A DNA stretch of 36,620 bases from a bacterium (GTDB lineage Bacteria; Auribacterota; UBA3054), in the NCBI GenBank assembly GCA_017557885.1, contig JAFYXV010000006.1, positions 1-36,620 on the forward strand. Reading direction: 5' to 3'. Positions 1-7,994 of this stretch are shown piece by piece (position 1 is the stretch's first letter; every line of letters begins with the position of its first letter). The notes under the pieces are model-generated. The model ran no database searches. It saw nothing but the letters and a program-made list of their open reading frames with translations, and had not been told where the DNA came from. The position numbers were made by a program, and so were the translations under genes.

Positions 1-204
1 GACTAAACGCTGCGTGTGGTTATTGCAAACGCCTGTGTTTTCGAGCGCTCGCAAGCGCCGCTCGCCGGAGCCCCTGTAAAATCAAGTCGCCGCGGACACT
101 TGTATTTTTTTTTTTTTTTTGAATAAAATATATGTAACATATATGCAAGTTATTGCTCGCGAAAAACTTTCAAAATTTTTTAACTTAGCAGATGAATTAA
201 AAAC
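1..204. other. Intergenic stretch with 16-T run and AT palindrome
   Basis: No gene is supported here. Bases 1-100 are GC-rich. A run of 16 T follows at 105-120. An AT-rich palindrome lies at 128-144: 8-bp arms (atatatgt / acatatat) around a single A. The palindrome sits about 60 bp before the first gene and could be an operator or part of its promoter, but no convincing -35/-10 pair is visible. Confidence 0.35.
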
Positions 205-1116
205 ATGAAGAGTAAAATGAAAAAATGGTTGTTTTCTGTGGCGGTAGACGCCTTGTTGGTGGCGGGAAATGCCGCCGGCATTACCGTGCATGAAGCCCTA
301 AGCAACGATTTTTGGGCATCACAAAGTCGTTATAATGTGGCGGAACTGAAAGCAACAACTCAGTGGAAAGATAAGGTAAAAAAAGATAAATATGGAAGGG
401 CAAAAGACGGTTCGCGCACAAACAGTTATATACATATGGAATGGGGACAAGACGAGGAAGGAACATCTTGGAAAACCAAGCTTTGGAATAATAGCAGATA
501 CGATTATGAAACCTTTCAACAAGTCAATTTCAAACGAAAAGATACTTGTCGCACGAAATCATATAAAGAAAGAAACTTAGCTTCCGGCTATGAGAATGAA
601 ACACAGGATAATGGTTGTGCCACAGCACGTGATGGAATGGACAATGTTCAGTACAAGGTGACCCCCGTCGGAAAAGATGTGCGCCCGATGCGCCCCTTTG
701 TCATGGATGATTGGTTCCCGGGTTCTATGAGAACAAGTAAGTATCGGAAAGCACGTTTTTTCGGGACGGAACACAATGCCGTCACCAACATTATCTCGGA
801 CAATGAGGCCTATATCACGGGCACCGTTTCTCAAACCGGACACATGGATGAATATTTTGAATATAAAGCGAATGCAGATACGTTTTGTTTACGCACATAT
901 ACCCAACATATTACAACGGATGAAAATCATGTGTATGTTGAACAGGAAATAATCGAAAACGCACAAACAACGTTTGATAGAACGACAACCCAACAAACAC
1001 AGTATGTAGCCACCTTTAAAAAAGGGCGTTGGAAGGGCTCTACGGAAACCAGTTCAAGCGTCTGGCAAAACGAGGCCATGCCGTGGCTTAGAGAGTTTTA
1101 TCAAAATATGCGTTAA
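205..1116 (+). CDS. Secreted protein of unknown function
   Basis: I do not recognise this 303-residue protein. It begins with a basic, then hydrophobic stretch typical of a Sec signal peptide (MKKWLF...ALLVAGNAAG, residues 5-25), with likely cleavage near residue 24. The mature part is polar, rich in Thr, Tyr, Asn, Asp and Lys, with three scattered cysteines and no further membrane segment. ATG at 205 and at 217 (MKKW) are both possible, and neither has a clear Shine-Dalgarno. Codon use is visibly AT-richer than in the genes from 2.2 kb onward, which suggests a different origin. It ends only 4 bp from the stop of the convergent serS fragment, with no terminator hairpin between them. Confidence 0.6.
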   Translation: MKSKMKKWLFSVAVDALLVAGNAAGITVHEALSNDFWASQSRYNVAELKATTQWKDKVKKDKYGRAKDGSRTNSYIHMEWGQDEEGTSWKTKLWNNSRYDYETFQQVNFKRKDTCRTKSYKERNLASGYENETQDNGCATARDGMDNVQYKVTPVGKDVRPMRPFVMDDWFPGSMRTSKYRKARFFGTEHNAVTNIISDNEAYITGTVSQTGHMDEYFEYKANADTFCLRTYTQHITTDENHVYVEQEIIENAQTTFDRTTTQQTQYVATFKKGRWKGSTETSSSVWQNEAMPWLREFYQNMR

Positions 1117-1120
1117 CGCA

Positions 1121-1918
1121 TCACTTTTTCGGTCCGATTTCCGTCTGTCCGCCCATATACGGCTGAAGGGCTTTCGGGATGAGAATGCGCCCGTCTTCCT
1201 GTAAATTGTTCTCTATAAACGCTATCAGCATGCGCGGTGTCGCTACCACCGTGTTGTTCAGCGTGTGCGGGAAGTACTTTTTGCCCTTGTCGTCTACGCG
1301 AATTTTCAGCCGGCGCGCCTGTGCGTCACCCATGTTGGAACACGAGCCCACTTCAAAATACTTCTTTTGACGCGGCGACCAGGCCTCTACATCACAGGAT
1401 TTCACCTTTAAATCCGCTAAATCGCCCGAACAGCACTCCAGCGTGCGCACGGGAATGTCCAAGGATCTGAAAAAGTCCACCGTGTTCTGCCACATCTTGT
1501 CGTACCACTGCTTGCTTTCTTCCGGCTTGCAAACGACAATCATTTCTTGCTTTTCAAACTGATGAATGCGATATACACCGCGTTCTTCCAGTCCGTGCGC
1601 GCCTTTTTCCTTTCTGAAACACGGAGAATAACTCGTCAGGCAATAGGGGAGCTCTTGCGCCGGAATAATCTGGTCAATAAAGCGCCCGATCATGGAATGT
1701 TCGCTGGTGCCGATTAAATACAGGTCCTCACCTTCAATTTTGTACATCATCGTGTCTTTTTCGGCAAAACTCATCACGCCGTTCACGACTTGCCCGCGGA
1801 TCATGAAAGGCGGTACAAAGTACTCAAAACCGCGCTCAATCATGAAATCACGCGCATAACTCAACACCGCAGAGTGCAAGCGCGCTATGGCTCCACGCAG
1901 ATAATAAAAGCCGTTGAT
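1121..1918 (-). pseudogene. serS: Seryl-tRNA synthetase catalytic core, 5'-truncated
   Basis: SerRS charges tRNA-Ser through a seryl-adenylate. The C-terminal class II catalytic core is recognisable: the start of the core (FYYLRGAIARLHSA), motif 2 (SPCFRKEKGAHG, then YRIHQFEKQE) and motif 3 (TLNNTVVATPRMLIAFIENN), ending normally with QPYMGG. Homology begins near 1918. The upstream frame is non-homologous and meets a TAA at 2006-2008, so roughly 170 N-terminal residues, including the coiled-coil tRNA-binding arm, are absent. A TTG at 1877-1879 could start a 252-residue product, but it would lack that arm. The truncation is internal to the window. It may be a remnant of a rearrangement, a degraded extra copy, or a misassembly; the sequence alone does not decide. 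Confidence 0.75.
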
Positions 1919-2011
1919 AAAGATAAAAGCTCTCGTTCTACAAAAAGTAATAGAACGCGGGATTTCATTTGCTTGCGAAACAAATTGTGCTAAATGGCAA
2001 CAGTTTTAGCA

Positions 2012-2042
2012 AACTTTTTCCAACCGCTGGTTGGAAAAAGTT
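2012..2042. repeat. Perfect 14-bp inverted repeat, 3-nt loop
   Basis: Arms 2012-2025 (aactttttccaacc) and 2029-2042 (ggttggaaaaagtt) are exactly complementary around GCT. The repeat lies just beyond the point where serS homology stops. No long T-run follows on either strand, so it is not an obvious terminator. It could be a mobile-element end, a recombination site or an RNA hairpin. The rest of 1919-2215 holds no gene I can support. Confidence 0.55.
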
Positions 2043-2136
2043 GGCGGAAATAATTGGCAATAAAGTTTTTAAGTGAAAAAAGCGTGCTGCCACTTGTTTT
2101 CTTTAAAAGTTCACCAGTTTCAAAATCTATTTTTAT

Positions 2137-2158
2137 GTACTATCCTTCTTGATAGTAC
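2137..2158. repeat. 8-bp inverted repeat downstream of the AKR operon
   Basis: Arms gtactatc (2137-2144) and gatagtac (2151-2158) flank a 6-nt loop. The repeat lies directly beyond the T-tract of the minus-strand terminator at 2161-2194. It could be a second hairpin at the 3' end of that operon or an unrelated site. Confidence 0.35.
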
Positions 2159-2160
2159 GT

Positions 2161-2194
2161 AAAAAAAGGGAGGCTTTTCGCCTCTCTTTTATTT
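2161..2194 (-). terminator. Rho-independent terminator of the AKR operon
   Basis: Read on the minus strand, gagaggc - gaaaa - gcctccc forms a 7-bp stem with one mismatch, followed by seven Ts (2161-2167). It stands about 20 bp after the stop of the last gene of the 6048-2216 operon. Confidence 0.7.
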
Positions 2195-2215
2195 TGGGTT
2201 TTGGTTCGGTTTTTT

Positions 2216-3466
2216 CTAGCTGGTGAACTCTTTGTGCACGCGCTTCAATTCTTCCGGGATGTTGATCTTCTGCGGGCACTTTTTCAGGCAGGCGCCGCAT
2301 TCCACACAGGCGTCGGCGCGGGATTCCTTCGCGAGCTGGAAATATTCCCGCTGGGACATCCACTTAATGAGAGACGCGCGGTAGTTGTTGTACATCTTGA
2401 AGATGTCGGGAATGGCTACGCCGACCGGGCAGGGCGTGCAGTAGCGGCAGGTGGTGCAGGGGATCTTCCCCTCTTCCTTCATGAATTCCTTGACCTTGGC
2501 GAGGAGCTCTTTGCCTTCGTCGCCAAGGGGCTCTATGGGAGAGAAAGTCTTGAGGTTTTCTTCCACATGCTCCATATAGGTCATGCCGGAGAGAATGGTG
2601 AGCACGTTGGGCAGCGAGGCGATGAATTCGAAGGCCCACTGTGCGCCGGTAGTCCCGGGCCTGGCGTTGGTCAGCATTTGGAGCGTCTTGGGCTGAAGGT
2701 TGGCGAGTTCGCCGCCTTTGAGGGGCTCCATGACGATGACGGGAATGTTGTGGCTGGTCAGGATCTCGTACTGCTCTCTGGAATAGTCGTCCCAGTCGAA
2801 GTAGTTAAGCTGGATCTGGGCGAAGTCCCAGCCGCCCTCGTCGGCTATGACGGCCAGATCTTTGTTGTCGCCGTGAAAGGAGAAGCCCAGATATTTCACC
2901 TTGCCTTCCTTCTTCATCTGGCGGGCGTATTCCAGAGCGCCCAGGTCCCTGACGTTCGGCCAGGCGCCGCCGTTCAAAGAATGGAGGAGGTAGAAATCGA
3001 AATATTCCGCCTGGCAGCGATCCAGCTGTTCCTGGAAGATCCTCTTGGCGTCGTCCAAGCTTTTGACTTCCCAGACCGGCATCTTGTCAGCCAGGTTGTA
3101 GGATTCCCTGGGGTATTTTTTCAACGCTTCTCCGGCGAAGCGTTCCGACATGCCCTGGTGATAGACCCAGGCGGTGTCGTAGTAGTTGACGCCGCCCGCC
3201 ATGGCTCTGTCGATAAGCTCCTGGGCTTTTTCCTTGTCAATTTCCGCCTGGTTCCTGCGGTCCTTAAGGGGAAGCCTCATTAAGCCGTAGCCCAAAAGGG
3301 AAACGCCTTGGGCGATGCTGCCCAGTTTGCGTTTCGTCATTTCGCCTTGTTTTTTCTCGTTGCTGCCTGCTTTCACGTCGGTGTTTTCCTTTCCTTCTTT
3401 GCAGCCGCCCAGGGCCGCCAGAGCGGCGATGGCCAGGGAGCCTTTGATGAAATCTCTTCTGTTCAT
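2216..3466 (-). CDS. Tat-exported aldo/keto reductase-ferredoxin lipoprotein, copy 1
   Basis: A 416-residue member of the aldo/keto reductase family with a C-terminal ferredoxin domain (COG1453-like). The N-terminus has a twin-arginine motif (NRRDFIK), a hydrophobic stretch and a lipobox (LGGC, Cys22), so a lipoprotein outside the cytoplasmic membrane is predicted. The TIM-barrel part (about 45-310) keeps the catalytic tetrad context: DTAWVY (Asp, Tyr), ADK (Lys) and FYLLH (His). The end carries two 4Fe-4S motifs, CTTCRYCTPCP and CVECGACLKKCP. It starts 3 bp after the stop of a close paralogue, the last of three genes in the operon. Substrate is unknown. Export would separate it from NADPH, so electrons probably arrive through the clusters (inference). 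Confidence 0.85.
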   Translation of the reverse strand: MNRRDFIKGSLAIAALAALGGCKEGKENTDVKAGSNEKKQGEMTKRKLGSIAQGVSLLGYGLMRLPLKDRRNQAEIDKEKAQELIDRAMAGGVNYYDTAWVYHQGMSERFAGEALKKYPRESYNLADKMPVWEVKSLDDAKRIFQEQLDRCQAEYFDFYLLHSLNGGAWPNVRDLGALEYARQMKKEGKVKYLGFSFHGDNKDLAVIADEGGWDFAQIQLNYFDWDDYSREQYEILTSHNIPVIVMEPLKGGELANLQPKTLQMLTNARPGTTGAQWAFEFIASLPNVLTILSGMTYMEHVEENLKTFSPIEPLGDEGKELLAKVKEFMKEEGKIPCTTCRYCTPCPVGVAIPDIFKMYNNYRASLIKWMSQREYFQLAKESRADACVECGACLKKCPQKINIPEELKRVHKEFTS

Positions 3467-3469
3467 GTT

Positions 3470-4696
3470 TTATCCTTTCAGTTCTTTATGAATGCGTTTG
3501 AGTTCCTTGGGAATGTCGATGCTCTGGGGACATTTTTTCAAACAGGCGCCGCATTCCACGCAGGCCGTGGCCATGGCGTCCTTGCCCAGGTTTTCATATT
3601 CTCTTACGGCGTCCCTCTTCCTCATCTTCGTCCTGTACTCGTTGTAGAGTTTGAAGATGTCGGGAATGGCGACGCCCGCCGGGCAGGGCGTGCAGTAGCG
3701 GCAGCCGGTGCAGGGCACCTTGCCGTCCTCCTTGTAGATTTGGAGAGCTTTCGCCAAGACTTGCTCCTCCTCCGGCGTTATGGGCTCGAAGGGCGAGAAG
3801 GTCGCGAGGTTCTCCTCAAGGTGCTCCATCTTCGTCATGCCGGAGAGGACCGTCAGGACGTTAGGCTTCGAGGCGATGAACCTGAAGGCCCACTGGGCCG
3901 GGGTGGAGCCGGGCTTGGCTTCTTCCAAGACTTCCACGGCGGCGGGCCTCAAGTTGTTGGCTAATTCCCCTCCTCTCAGAGGTTCCATGACGACCACCGG
4001 GATGCCTCTTTTGGTCGCCTCCTCATACTGCTCTTTGGAGAAATTATCCCAGTCGAAATAGTTGGCCTGGATCTGGACGAAGTCCCACTTGGTGTAGTCC
4101 AGGATCTTCGGAAAATCCTTGTTGTCTCCGTGAAAACTGAAGCCCAGGCGTTTTATCTTGCCTTTGCCCTTCAAAGTCATGGCGAAATCCACCGCGCCGT
4201 TCGCAAGCGTCTTTTCCCACAGCGGACCGTTCAGGTTGTGCAGAAGATAGAAGTCGAAGTAATCGACTTTGCATTTCTCCAACTGCTTATTGAAGATCTC
4301 TTCCGCCTGCTCGCCGCTTTCAAGTAAACGCATGGGAAGCTTGCTGGCAAGGTTATAGCTTTCTCTCGGATAACGCGAGAGCGCTTCGCCGGCAAAAACT
4401 TCAGAGAGACCGTCGTGGTAGAACCAGGCGGTGTCGAAATAGTTTATGCCGCCTTTAAGGGCTTTGTCGATAAGGGCGAAACCTTTCTCTTTGTCGATCT
4501 CCGGGCCTTGGCCCGTTTTCGGCATGCGCATGAGACCGTAGCCAAGGAGCGATATCTTGGCGCCTATTCCGGGAAATTCCCGATAGGTCATTGTCCCCTG
4601 CTTTTTGGAGGAGACTGTGGCTTCCTTCTTGCAGCCGCCCAGGGCGGTGAGCGCCGCGATGGCAGCGGCGGTCTTCAGGAATTCGCGTCTGTTCAT
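3470..4696 (-). CDS. Tat-exported aldo/keto reductase-ferredoxin lipoprotein, copy 2
   Basis: A 408-residue paralogue of the next gene in the operon, collinear along its whole length. It has a twin-arginine signal (NRREFLK), lipobox LGGC (Cys22), AKR barrel with DTAWFY, ASK and FYLLH active-site contexts, and C-terminal 4Fe-4S motifs CTGCRYCTPCP and CVECGACLKKCP. Its ATG overlaps the stop of the upstream polyferredoxin gene by 4 bp (ATGA), implying translational coupling. The pair looks like a tandem duplication followed by divergence, possibly with different substrates. Function as an extracytoplasmic, ferredoxin-linked carbonyl reductase or dehydrogenase is inferred from family and signals; no substrate can be named. 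Confidence 0.85.
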   Translation of the reverse strand: MNRREFLKTAAAIAALTALGGCKKEATVSSKKQGTMTYREFPGIGAKISLLGYGLMRMPKTGQGPEIDKEKGFALIDKALKGGINYFDTAWFYHDGLSEVFAGEALSRYPRESYNLASKLPMRLLESGEQAEEIFNKQLEKCKVDYFDFYLLHNLNGPLWEKTLANGAVDFAMTLKGKGKIKRLGFSFHGDNKDFPKILDYTKWDFVQIQANYFDWDNFSKEQYEEATKRGIPVVVMEPLRGGELANNLRPAAVEVLEEAKPGSTPAQWAFRFIASKPNVLTVLSGMTKMEHLEENLATFSPFEPITPEEEQVLAKALQIYKEDGKVPCTGCRYCTPCPAGVAIPDIFKLYNEYRTKMRKRDAVREYENLGKDAMATACVECGACLKKCPQSIDIPKELKRIHKELKG

Positions 4697-6048
4697 AATG
4701 AGGCTCCTTGGTTCAGGTCTTCCAGGTAATATTGTATCTTAACGCCGGCCACGTGCATGGCGCCGGTGGGACAGACGTTCTGGCATTTGCCGCAGCCGAG
4801 GCACATTTCAGGTTCCAGTTTCGGCGTGCCGTTGGCTCTTAAGGTTATGGCTGAGGTCGGGCAGACTTTGGCACAACGGCCGCAGGCTCCCTCGCTTTGG
4901 AAGACGATGCATTTCTTGGCGTTGAAATTGGCCTTGCCTATGACGAAAGACTTCTTTCTCTCCGGGTCGATCTTTCTCAGCGCGCCAGTCGGGCAGATCG
5001 AGGAACAAAGGGCGCAGTCAAGGGAGCAGGCGCCTTTGCTGAAATCTAGGCGGGGAGAGCCGAAACCGGCCGGGCCTAGGCTTATGACTTTCTGAGGACA
5101 TTTGGAGACGCACAGGCCGCAGGCGGTGCATTTGGCGAGGAAAGAGTTTTCCTCTATGGCGCCGGGCGGCCTTACAGGCAATTCTTTTTCCTCAGGAGCT
5201 TTCAAGCTTTTTTTCAGGAATATTTTTGAAAGGCCGCCGCCCGCCAATCCCGCCGCGGCGCCCACGGAAAGGGAAATAAGAAATTGTCTGCGCTCCATAT
5301 CCGGCGCTTTTTCTTTTTCTGGCTTTTTCCAAAGGAAAGAAAAAGTCGGTCCGGTCTTTGGGCAGACCGTCAGGCAGTCCAGGCACATAACGCAGTATGC
5401 GTTGTTAACTTTGCTTTGCTTTTGGTCAATGCAGCCGGTCGGGCAGGCTCTCTCGCATTTGCCGCAATGCACGCATTCGTCAGGGATCGCAAGGCCGAAA
5501 GCCGATCTTCTGGCGGTTAGGCTGAGAAGTAATCCCACTGGGCATATGCTGGTGCAGAAGAGCCTCCCAAATAGAAATGTGACGATAAAAATAACGGCAA
5601 GGAAAACAATGCCGAACCAAAGAGGCGAAGTCAGCGAGCGACCGAAGAGCGAATAGGGATCGAGCAGGCGAAAAACGAAGGCCAGTCCGAAAGCCAAAAA
5701 GCCTAGAAATGCCCCAAGAATAAGGCCGCCGATAAAGGGATAGATCTTTTTCTTTCCCTTTTTGGAAAAGAGCGCGATGAAACTTAGGGCGGAGCCCAGG
5801 GGGCACATGAAGGAACAGAAAAGGCGGCCGAAGAGAAGCGTCAGAAGCGCTATGGTGAGGACTACCGCAAGAGCGCTCAGCCCGAAGGAAAAAAACGCCC
5901 GGAGAACAGCCGGCCCCAGCTGGCACATCGGAAGATCCTGCAGGAATTTGGCGGAACTTAAAAAGACCGCCGTCCCAAGGATGACCGTCAGGGCGGAAAG
6001 AAGGAGACGCGCCCCCCTCAGCAGCGAATAAAAAGCGTTAGTCTTCAC
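4693..6048 (-). CDS. NapH/NapG-like fused membrane polyferredoxin
   Basis: This 451-residue protein joins two modules. Residues 1-180 resemble NapH: about four or five membrane helices with paired CxxxCP motifs (CSFMCP near 78, CTSICP near 165), then two 4Fe-4S motifs (CVHCGKCERACP, CVMCLDCLTVCP, 192-230). Residue 251 begins a second module that looks like NapG: a twin-arginine-like signal (MERRQFL plus hydrophobic stretch) followed by four more 4Fe-4S motifs (307-427). NapGH-type proteins pass electrons from quinol to periplasmic partners. Here the likely partners are the two exported AKR-ferredoxins encoded next, the first overlapping by 4 bp. No catalytic reductase such as NapA is present. 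It is the first gene of the operon. Confidence 0.8.
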   Translation of the reverse strand: MKTNAFYSLLRGARLLLSALTVILGTAVFLSSAKFLQDLPMCQLGPAVLRAFFSFGLSALAVVLTIALLTLLFGRLFCSFMCPLGSALSFIALFSKKGKKKIYPFIGGLILGAFLGFLAFGLAFVFRLLDPYSLFGRSLTSPLWFGIVFLAVIFIVTFLFGRLFCTSICPVGLLLSLTARRSAFGLAIPDECVHCGKCERACPTGCIDQKQSKVNNAYCVMCLDCLTVCPKTGPTFSFLWKKPEKEKAPDMERRQFLISLSVGAAAGLAGGGLSKIFLKKSLKAPEEKELPVRPPGAIEENSFLAKCTACGLCVSKCPQKVISLGPAGFGSPRLDFSKGACSLDCALCSSICPTGALRKIDPERKKSFVIGKANFNAKKCIVFQSEGACGRCAKVCPTSAITLRANGTPKLEPEMCLGCGKCQNVCPTGAMHVAGVKIQYYLEDLNQGASL

Positions 6049-6155
6049 ATCTTTATTTTATAAAAACCAGCCTTTCCGGGCAAGGGCGCAAAGTAATTAC
6101 TCCTTTGCGGCGGGCAATTTGCGCGGGGCGCCGGCTTTTTGCTAAAATATTTAAT
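6049..6155. promoter_or_regulatory. Divergent promoter region, possibly leaderless both ways
   Basis: On the plus strand TTGCGC, 18 bp and TAAAAT (6143-6148) end 7 bp before the LysM gene's ATG at 6156. On the minus strand a TATAAA box ends 6 bp before the ATG at 6048, with TTGCCC 15 bp further up. In both cases the predicted transcription start falls on or next to the start codon, and no Shine-Dalgarno is visible. This is inferred from sequence spacing only. Confidence 0.45.
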
Positions 6156-6800
6156 ATGAACGCTGTTAAAATTACTATTATCACCTCAGTCGTGCTTCTG
6201 GGGTTACTGTGCGCCTGCCGCAAAAGTTCGGACGTCATGCTCTCCGCTCCCACGGAACCGCCCGAAGCGATCCTGAAACCCGCTCTTCTGACCGCCACCA
6301 CCATCAGCCCGGCGGTGGAAAAACCCATCAACGTGCCCGACTCCAAGGAAGGGCCAACCGTTACGGTGGCTGAAGGCCAGAAGGATGCGCCCAAAAACGA
6401 CAAGAAAGAAGATGACGACGTGCTGCGCCCAGCCACCGCCGGATTGAACGTCACCAAGGGCTCCGCCGTGGATACGAAAAATTATCTTCACAAGTGCGTC
6501 AGCGGCGACACCACGGAAAGCGTCGCGGCGGCCTACGGCGTGGAGGAAAAGGATATCTGCCTTCTGAACGGCATTCGCGCGGGCGCCACTCTCTCCTCCG
6601 GAAAAATCCTTCTTCTCAGGAAAGACACTTCCGAAATAAGCCAGGCTCCCGACGTCACGACCTACACCGTAGTCCCCGGGGACACCTTCTCCAAGATCGC
6701 CAGAACATTCAGCATCGCCCCCTCCGCTCTCATGAAAATGAACAGCACCAGCAACAGTTCGCTGCAGATAGGCGATGTCCTTTACGTACCGCATAAATAA
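6156..6800 (+). CDS. LysM-domain lipoprotein
   Basis: A 214-residue predicted lipoprotein. The chosen ATG gives a compact signal peptide ending in the lipobox LLCAC. An in-frame upstream start at 6105 would add 17 residues that bury the signal and overlap the promoter. A Pro/Lys/Asp-rich linker follows, then two LysM-like modules: a divergent one (about 105-153) and a canonical C-terminal one (YTVVPGDTFSKIARTF, about 168-214, ending YVPHK). LysM modules bind peptidoglycan, so the protein probably sits between outer membrane and wall. No catalytic domain is seen. The gene is followed after 38 bp by gcvT and may be cotranscribed with it. Confidence 0.8.
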   Translation: MNAVKITIITSVVLLGLLCACRKSSDVMLSAPTEPPEAILKPALLTATTISPAVEKPINVPDSKEGPTVTVAEGQKDAPKNDKKEDDDVLRPATAGLNVTKGSAVDTKNYLHKCVSGDTTESVAAAYGVEEKDICLLNGIRAGATLSSGKILLLRKDTSEISQAPDVTTYTVVPGDTFSKIARTFSIAPSALMKMNSTSNSSLQIGDVLYVPHK

Positions 6801-6838
6801 CCTTATACCGACCAACCATAAATTTTAAGGAAAACACT

Positions 6839-7939
6839 ATGTGTCTCAAGACTCCCCTGTATGACGTTCACGTCGCCATGGGCGCCAAGATGGCTCCCTT
6901 CGGCGGATGGGACATGCCTATCCAGTACACCAGCATCGTGGAAGAGCATACGGCCTGCAGAACGAAAGCCGCCCTTTTTGACATCTGCCACATGGGCGAA
7001 TTTTTCGTAACAGGCCCCAACGCGCTCTCAGATCTTAACAAGCTCTTCACCTGCGAGCTCTCCACGCTGGCCATCGGCCGCTGCCGCTACGGATTCCTTC
7101 TGAACGAACAGGGCGGGACTCAGGACGACCTCATCACCTACCGCCTCAGCGAGGAGAAATTCATGGTGGTGGTGAACGCCGGCACCAGGGAGAACGACGC
7201 CAAGTGGATCAGCGCGCATCTTTCCCCGGACACCAAGTTCGACGAAGCCTCCAGCCAGGTGGCGAAATTAGACCTCCAGGGCCCCGCTTCCGCGGAAGCC
7301 TTTCAGCCCATCTGCGAATACGATCTCAAGGAGATGAAATACTACACCTTCGTGGAAACGAAAGTATTGGGAAGCCGAGCCATCGTGAGCCGCACGGGCT
7401 ACACCGGCGAATACGGCTTCGAGATCTACATCGACGTGGAAATGTGCAAACCCGTTTGGGACGCGCTGCTGGCCACCGGCATCCCGGTGCCCGCCGGCTT
7501 GGGCGCCAGGGACACCCTGAGGCTGGAATGCGGTCTCCCGCTCTACGGCCATGAGATGAACGACACCATGTCCCCCGTGGCCAGCGGCCTGACCTTCGCC
7601 ATCGCCAAGGAAAAGGAATTCTATATCGGCAAAGACGTGGTCATGAAAGAGCTGGCGGAAGGCACCCCCAGGAAACTCGTGGGATTGCAGCTCGCCACCA
7701 AACAGAGCGGCCGCAACGGGCAAAACGTTTTGTGCGGCGACAAGGTCGTTGGCACCGTGACCAGCGGATCTTTGGCTCCCTCGCTCGGATACGCCGTAGC
7801 CTTCGCCTACGTTGACAAGGATTACTGCGAAATAGGCACGAAGCTCGCCATCGACAACGGCCGCAAACTTCTTGAAGCGGAAGTCGTCGCCACGCCCTTC
7901 TACAAGGACGGCACGGCCCGCCGCAAAACAACTGCCTAA
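6839..7939 (+). CDS. gcvT: Glycine cleavage system T protein (aminomethyltransferase)
   Basis: GcvT takes the aminomethyl group from lipoylated GcvH, releases ammonia and forms 5,10-methylene-tetrahydrofolate. The 366 residues match the family's usual size. Visible family features are PFGGWDMPIQY near the N-terminus, FDICHMGEF, the GTQDDLI segment holding the catalytic Asp, and the TGYTGEYGFEI folate-site motif. A Shine-Dalgarno (AAGGAA) lies 8 bp before the ATG. The gcvH and gcvP partners are not in the window, and no glycine riboswitch fits in the 38-bp gap upstream. A strong terminator follows the stop. Confidence 0.93.
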   Translation: MCLKTPLYDVHVAMGAKMAPFGGWDMPIQYTSIVEEHTACRTKAALFDICHMGEFFVTGPNALSDLNKLFTCELSTLAIGRCRYGFLLNEQGGTQDDLITYRLSEEKFMVVVNAGTRENDAKWISAHLSPDTKFDEASSQVAKLDLQGPASAEAFQPICEYDLKEMKYYTFVETKVLGSRAIVSRTGYTGEYGFEIYIDVEMCKPVWDALLATGIPVPAGLGARDTLRLECGLPLYGHEMNDTMSPVASGLTFAIAKEKEFYIGKDVVMKELAEGTPRKLVGLQLATKQSGRNGQNVLCGDKVVGTVTSGSLAPSLGYAVAFAYVDKDYCEIGTKLAIDNGRKLLEAEVVATPFYKDGTARRKTTA

Positions 7940-7950
7940 CTTTCTTTTTT

Positions 7951-7981
7951 GAAGGCAGAGTGCTCTCTGCCTTCTTTTTTT
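7951..7981 (+). terminator. Rho-independent terminator after gcvT
   Basis: A perfect 10-bp stem (gaaggcagag / ctctgccttc) with a TGCT loop is followed by seven Ts. It separates gcvT from the next gene, whose start lies only 14 bp further on. Confidence 0.9.
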
Positions 7982-7994
7982 GCCTAAAAAAAAT

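Noticed and set aside
1887-1970. Short minus-strand ORF beginning MKSRVLLL upstream of the serS fragment
   Set aside because: It overlaps the serS frame, has no Shine-Dalgarno and no recognisable domain; probably chance.
2201-3283. Long plus-strand open frame across the AKR gene
   Set aside because: It is antisense to a gene with clear family motifs; its translation is low-complexity (Val/Gly/Ala/Phe-rich) as expected of a GC-rich shadow frame.
6801-6838. Glycine riboswitch before gcvT
   Set aside because: The gap to the previous gene is only 38 bp, far too short for the aptamer.
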